NCBI GenBank assembly: GCA_029939445.1
Contig: JAOZSY010000025.1
Location: 10,747 to 19,301 of the forward strand
Source of the DNA: Bacteroidales bacterium
GTDB lineage: Bacteria; Bacteroidota; Bacteroidia; Bacteroidales; UBA1556
Reading direction: 5' to 3'
DNA length: 8,555 nt
Shown: piece after piece, positions 5,272-8,555 of the stretch
Numbering within the stretch: the first letter of the stretch is position 1
Layout: the number at the start of each line of letters is the position of its first letter
The notes under the pieces: model-generated
Told to the model about the DNA's origin: nothing
Seen by the model: only the letters and a program-made list of their open reading frames with translations
The model's database searches: none
Program-made: the position numbers and the translations under genes

Positions 5272-7017
5272 ATGAGAAATATATTATTTTTATTATTTAT
5301 TACTGTTATTAACTACAGTTTCTCGCAAAACTTACTCTATAATGGTAGTATAGAGGAGCTTAAAGGCTCATGTATTATTCCTTTTCCTCCATATAATGAT
5401 GGCGCAAAACATATTTTTAGAATAAAAGGTTCTCCTGATTTATATAATAGTTGTTTTGTAGATACTTTTCCTTTATTCGCTAACTGGAACCATATTAGCG
5501 TTCCTAAAAATAATACAGGCTATCAATATGCCCGCACAGGTAATGGGTATATAGGTTTTGCTCTTTGGTCTGGGTTAAACACTTATTATAATCCATTTAA
5601 TTATTGGTTTACATCTGCTGAGATACCTTCCTTTATATTAAAAAAAAAACTAAAATCTGGTAATAAATACTGCCTTGAGTTTTGGTTAACACATTGCGAA
5701 ATATCAGACTATGCCACTGACGCCATAGAGGCAGCATTATCATCAGATAGTTTACCCATAAACATGGATTCCATAGGCTATTATTATCGAATATCGCAAA
5801 GGGGCAAAGGAATTATTACTGACACTTTGAATTGGACTAAAATACATGATACCATTATAGCCAATGGTATGGAAAAATATGTTCATATTGGTCGCTTCAG
5901 CAAATTTGACACTTCTAATGTTGATTTTACGGGCTCTTCATTTCCTATTATTAGCAAATCTTCAATTGCTTACTACCTCGATGACGTCACCCTCTACCCC
6001 TGCGACACAATAGCACCAAAGGCGGCGGCAGGCAATGATACTCTTATCTGCAAGGGAGATTCTGCTTATATTGGAGAACATAATTATGAGGATTATTATT
6101 ATAGTTGGTGGCATGACAGTATTTGTGCTCCCAATGGCAGTACCGAAATACAAAGAGATGAGCATTGGGGCAAAATATGGGTTTCGCCCACAAAAAGCAC
6201 TTGGTATTATGTGCAAGCTACAGATTTTAAATTTCATAAAACATTAGATAGTGTATTTGTAAAAGTACTGCCTTGTACTTGCATAAAAAAAGATACTACT
6301 TTATGCCAAGGAGAAACTTATGAAATAGGCAATGGCGATGCTTATTATAAAAACTTTGCATGGTGGCCTAATATTGATATTAACGACACCACAATTGCAG
6401 TGCCTATTGTAAAACCTATGAAAAGCCGCTGGTATTATGTAATAGCAGACGATACCATTGGTGGCAGCATTTACGATAGTGTATTTATTAGTGTAAAACA
6501 TTGTAGCCCTACCATTAATGATACTACCATTTGCCTAGGCAAAGAAATAATAATTGGAAATAATAACCCTCTATATAAATCATGGATATGGTCGCCGGCA
6601 AACTACCTCGATAATCCTAGTTCGGCAACCCCTATGGCTAGCCCAACAAATGATATTACATATTATGTAAGTGCCATTGATACGCTAGGCAATGTTGATG
6701 AAGACACTATTACTGTCAGCGTTATTGACTGCGATACAACTATGGCATTATTTATTCCAAATGCTTTTACCCCAAATGCCGATGGGCTCAATGATGTATT
6801 TATTTACGGAAATAATGAACTTTTTACTGATATCAAAACCTTAATTTATAATCGCTGGGGTGAACTTGTCTACTCATCAAACACTTACGAACCTTGGAAC
6901 GGCAAATTCAATGGCGAATTTGTACAGAACGGAATGTATATCTATTACATCACAGCAGTACTAAAATCAGGAGGCGAAACACAGGTATATAAGGGTAATG
7001 TGATGGTGTTGTATTAG
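5272..7017 (+). CDS. Secreted multidomain protein with gliding-motility-type (T9SS type B) C-terminal domain
   Basis: A 581-residue exported protein. The signal peptide covers residues 1-18, with likely cleavage at SFS/QN. Residues about 19-245 form a module that begins NLLYNGSIEE and contains GSPDLYNSC, VPKNNTGYQYARTG, and LKSGNKYCLEFWL, a pattern that recurs at the N terminus of T9SS cargo proteins and looks like a beta-sandwich. Three related repeats follow, each opening with D-T/x-x-I/L-C-x-G (NDTLICKGD 255-263, KDTTLCQGE 340-348, NDTTICLGK 416-424), an aromatic W-x-P core and a WYYV/TYYV strand; they resemble Ig-like or PKD-like repeats of gliding proteins. The end (about 493-581) is the gliding-motility-associated domain: LFIPNAFTPNADGLNDVF, then IYNRWGELVY, PWNG, GMYIYYI and VYKGNVMVLY. 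This is the type B T9SS signal and usually means secretion or surface attachment. The role of the protein is unknown. The ATG starts 8 bases after the upstream terminator's T-rich tail. Confidence 0.9.
   Translation: MRNILFLLFITVINYSFSQNLLYNGSIEELKGSCIIPFPPYNDGAKHIFRIKGSPDLYNSCFVDTFPLFANWNHISVPKNNTGYQYARTGNGYIGFALWSGLNTYYNPFNYWFTSAEIPSFILKKKLKSGNKYCLEFWLTHCEISDYATDAIEAALSSDSLPINMDSIGYYYRISQRGKGIITDTLNWTKIHDTIIANGMEKYVHIGRFSKFDTSNVDFTGSSFPIISKSSIAYYLDDVTLYPCDTIAPKAAAGNDTLICKGDSAYIGEHNYEDYYYSWWHDSICAPNGSTEIQRDEHWGKIWVSPTKSTWYYVQATDFKFHKTLDSVFVKVLPCTCIKKDTTLCQGETYEIGNGDAYYKNFAWWPNIDINDTTIAVPIVKPMKSRWYYVIADDTIGGSIYDSVFISVKHCSPTINDTTICLGKEIIIGNNNPLYKSWIWSPANYLDNPSSATPMASPTNDITYYVSAIDTLGNVDEDTITVSVIDCDTTMALFIPNAFTPNADGLNDVFIYGNNELFTDIKTLIYNRWGELVYSSNTYEPWNGKFNGEFVQNGMYIYYITAVLKSGGETQVYKGNVMVLY
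5640..5649 (+). repeat. A10 homopolymer inside the type B cargo gene
   Basis: Ten consecutive A cover the end of Leu123 and Lys124-Lys126, in the N-terminal module. Such runs can cause slippage by RNA polymerase or DNA polymerase. In this A+T-rich DNA long A runs are less surprising than the C8 run upstream, so the tract is noted without claiming a function. Confidence 0.5.
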
Positions 7018-7039
7018 TGCTTTATGACTATACTAAGTA

Positions 7040-8221
7040 TCATCTCAAATTACTAATAGCAACTTCTAATTTCAGCATAGCATTTTCTACCACTGCTTTT
7101 GAAGTAGCAGCATTCATTCTAATATAACCATCACCTCCGCTACCAAATATTCGTCCTTGATTTATGGCAATTCCCACATCATTTATAAAAAAATCTGTCA
7201 GCTCTTTATGAGTCATTCCATATTCTTTCATATCAAACCAAAGCAAGTAAGTAGCTTCTGGTTTATGGACAAATATTTTGGGGATACGCTCATTTATAAA
7301 ATCAATTACATAATTAATATTTCCCTCTACATAATCGAGCATCTCATCAAGCCATTCTGCCCCTTTTTTAGAATATGCTGCTTGTGTGGCTACATTTCCA
7401 AATATATTTCCCTGCCAAAGGTGAAAAGCATCAAGTTTCTTTTCGTATTTCTTATATAGTTTTGTATTTTGAATTACTACAAATGATGTGGAAAGCCCTG
7501 CAATATTGAAAGTCTTGCTAGGCGCCATAAAAACAAAAGAAATCTCAGCAGCTTTCTCAGAAATGGAACTTATTGGCAAATGTTTGTTTGGAGAGAAAAC
7601 TATATCAGAATGAATTTCATCACTAATAATTTTAATACCATTATCATAACAAATATCCACTAGCTCACCTAGCTCCTCCTTACTCCACACCCGTCCAACT
7701 GGATTATGCGGGTTACTAATAATTATAGCTTTGGTCTTGGGAGTAATTATTGACTTCAAATTATCGAAATCCATAGTATAGTTACCATCTATTTCCTTCA
7801 GATTATTATTGAGCATAATACGCCCATTTTGTTTGATGGTAGTAAAAAATGGAAAGTAAACAGGAGTTTGTACTATAATTTCGTCACCAATTTCAGACAC
7901 AGCTTCCATAGCCATCAACAAGCCCGGCACTACTCCAGGAGTAAAAGATATTTGCGTTGGCTCTATATCCCATTGGTGCCTGTTTTTTAGCCAATCCACA
8001 ATAGTTATATTATAGCTTTCGTCACGAAAAGTATAACCCAATATTGGATGCTGTGCTCGCTTAGCGATAGCTTCAAAAATAAATGGTGGAGTATCAAAAT
8101 CCATATCTGCAACCCACATAGGAATAAGGTCGTCCTTACCATAACGCTGTTTAAGTAAGTCGTATTTTACACTATTTGTTCCTCTGCGGTCGGTGATATT
8201 ATCAAAACTATAATTATTCAT
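7040..8221 (-). CDS. patB: PLP-dependent C-S beta-lyase / aminotransferase, PatB/MalY family
   Basis: This 393-residue cytoplasmic enzyme belongs to fold-type I PLP enzymes. Family members cleave the C-S bond of cystathionine or cysteine conjugates to give thiol (or homocysteine), pyruvate and ammonia. Numbering from the chosen Met: RRGTNSVKYD (12-21) and WVADMDF (36-42) are family hallmarks; Y122 in TPVYFPF is near the cofactor; SNPHNPVGR (169-177) contains the PLP-contacting Asn; SDEIHSD (200-206) holds the Asp that pairs with the pyridine nitrogen; S235-K236 in APSKTFNIAGL carries the Schiff-base Lys; R368 in GYIRMNAATS binds the substrate carboxylate. All key residues are present. The frame extends to a TTG at 8248 and an ATG at 8227, but the ATG at 8221 (MNNYSFD) fits the family start, and a candidate promoter overlaps the TTG. 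It is convergent with the secreted-protein gene, with 22 bases between stops and no terminator hairpin. Exact substrate is not determined. Confidence 0.9.
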   Translation of the reverse strand: MNNYSFDNITDRRGTNSVKYDLLKQRYGKDDLIPMWVADMDFDTPPFIFEAIAKRAQHPILGYTFRDESYNITIVDWLKNRHQWDIEPTQISFTPGVVPGLLMAMEAVSEIGDEIIVQTPVYFPFFTTIKQNGRIMLNNNLKEIDGNYTMDFDNLKSIITPKTKAIIISNPHNPVGRVWSKEELGELVDICYDNGIKIISDEIHSDIVFSPNKHLPISSISEKAAEISFVFMAPSKTFNIAGLSTSFVVIQNTKLYKKYEKKLDAFHLWQGNIFGNVATQAAYSKKGAEWLDEMLDYVEGNINYVIDFINERIPKIFVHKPEATYLLWFDMKEYGMTHKELTDFFINDVGIAINQGRIFGSGGDGYIRMNAATSKAVVENAMLKLEVAISNLR

Positions 8222-8245
8222 CAGCATTATTTTAAAATGGAATAA

Positions 8246-8277
8246 CAAATATCGTAAAAAATACTTATTAAATACAA
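8246..8277 (-). promoter_or_regulatory. Candidate patB promoter
   Basis: On the minus strand, TTG (plus-strand CAA at 8275-8277), 21 bases, then GATATTTG (plus-strand 8246-8253) fits TTG-N(17-23)-TAnnTTTG with one mismatch at the first base of the -7 box. Transcription would start near 8240, about 20 bases before the chosen ATG, which would exclude the TTG start at 8248. Confidence 0.25.
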
Positions 8278-8294
8278 TCCAAATAATCGCTTCA

Positions 8295-8326
8295 TATTTC
8301 TTAAAAGACTAAGAAATAACTAGTCT
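8295..8326. repeat. Two overlapping inverted repeats (mutually exclusive hairpins)
   Basis: TATTTCTTA (8295-8303) and TAAGAAATA (8310-8318) are a perfect 9-bp inverted repeat with a 6-base loop. AGACTA (8306-8311) and TAGTCT (8321-8326) form a second, 6-bp one that shares bases with the first, so only one could fold at a time. They lie about 75-105 bases upstream of the patB start. No T run follows on either strand close enough for a terminator. Function is unknown; an operator is possible. Confidence 0.4.
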
Positions 8327-8362
8327 ATTATTATTTCCCATTTCTATTATAACCCTAAGTAC

Positions 8363-8434
8363 ATGACAAAAAAAGTGATTGTTTTATTTCTACTTTCGTT
8401 TATTAGCACACTACTCACCTACGCATTGTTTTAA
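8363..8434 (+). CDS. Possible 23-residue hydrophobic small protein
   Basis: A short frame starts ATG at 8363 and reads MTKKVIVLFLLSF and so on, ending YALF before TAA. Two Lys followed by a single hydrophobic segment is the form of a small membrane protein or a bare signal peptide. A polar stretch does not follow, so it is not an obviously truncated secreted protein. There is no recognisable ribosome binding site or promoter, and the frame is short enough to arise by chance in A+T-rich DNA. Confidence 0.25.
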   Translation: MTKKVIVLFLLSFISTLLTYALF

Positions 8435-8440
8435 AACAAT
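8425..8440. repeat. 16-bp perfect palindrome at the end of the small frame
   Basis: ATTGTTTTAAAACAAT is fully self-complementary and covers the last codons and the stop of the 23-residue frame. As RNA it would form a weak A-T stem with a TTAA loop. It lacks the G+C-rich stem of an efficient terminator and could be a protein-binding dyad or chance. Confidence 0.4.
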
Positions 8441-8454
8441 TTACTTTCATTTTG

Positions 8455-8485
8455 TCTTGACACAAAACGAAACAAAAAGTCAAGA
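8455..8485. repeat. Stem-loop with 7-bp arms, possible dispersed intergenic repeat
   Basis: TCTTGAC (8455-8461) and GTCAAGA (8479-8485) are perfectly complementary around a 17-base A-rich loop with no G+C pairs of its own. TTTTGT before and ACAAAA after the first arm can pair as an alternative inner structure. No T run follows on either strand, so this is not an intrinsic terminator. The style (self-complementary ends, A-rich centre, intergenic location) is like a dispersed extragenic repeat, but copy number cannot be seen from one window. Confidence 0.4.
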
Positions 8486-8555
8486 GCGAAAAAACTCCCG
8501 CCCACGAATTTCAAAATAATTTATTTTCTAAAAAAGTAAGTGAATGAATGACCTT

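Larger units (their letters stand above)
8228..8555. other. Intergenic tail of the window, largely non-coding
   Basis: This 328-base stretch contains no long reading frame. It holds the likely minus-strand patB promoter near its left end, a pair of overlapping inverted repeats (8295-8326), one very short candidate gene (8363-8434), a 16-bp palindrome (8425-8440) and a stem-loop with 7-bp arms (8455-8485). The last bases contain ATG codons near 8544-8550, but the window stops before a gene could be judged. Confidence 0.7.

Noticed and set aside
5962..6501. Opposite-strand and alternative-frame reading frames inside the type B cargo gene
   Set aside because: They overlap clear domains of the real gene and have no family features.
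8455..8495. Stem-loop near the right end as an intrinsic terminator
   Set aside because: There is no T run after it on either strand and no gene ends just before it.
8548..8555. ATG codons at the right edge (8544 and 8548) as the start of another gene
   Set aside because: Only a few codons are visible, with no supporting motif or ribosome binding site.

Overview
The window looks like chromosomal DNA from a member of the Bacteroidota. The evidence is a strongly A+T-rich sequence, start codons without clear Shine-Dalgarno sequences, a Na+-NQR respiratory locus, two secreted proteins with type IX secretion system (T9SS) C-terminal sorting domains (one type A, one type B), and a promoter box of the Bacteroidota TAnnTTTG type. 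The species cannot be named from what is visible.

Layout, left to right. Positions 1-1503 hold the 3' end of nqrE and the complete nqrF, the last two genes of the operon for the sodium-pumping NADH:quinone oxidoreductase. The operon closes with a strong intrinsic terminator (1529-1557). Positions 1558-1753 are an intergenic stretch with several inverted repeats and possible promoter boxes. It leads to a 78-residue antitoxin-like protein (1754-1990) that has no toxin gene beside it. A short A+T-rich gap with a good -7 box and an 11-bp-period direct repeat precedes a 1033-residue secreted, Asn-rich parallel beta-helix protein (2103-5204). A perfect 12-bp terminator hairpin (5225-5263) separates it from a second secreted protein of 581 residues (5272-7017) with a gliding-motility-type C-terminal domain. 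Convergent to that, on the minus strand, is a PLP-dependent C-S lyase of the PatB/MalY family (7040-8221). The last ~330 bases are mostly non-coding. They hold the likely patB promoter, two overlapping inverted repeats, a possible 23-residue membrane peptide gene, a 16-bp palindrome and an unusual stem-loop that may be a dispersed repeat.

How the genes work together: nqrE and nqrF belong to one respiratory complex. The two T9SS cargo proteins lie in tandem and may be co-transcribed by readthrough, but nothing shows that they act together. The C-S lyase and the antitoxin-like gene look like independent units. I see no clear new multi-gene system. The best leads are a C8 tract at the signal-peptide end of the beta-helix protein (possible phase variation), a recurrent but unnamed helical module in front of its sorting domain, the solitary antitoxin with a foldable leader, and the structured tail of the window.
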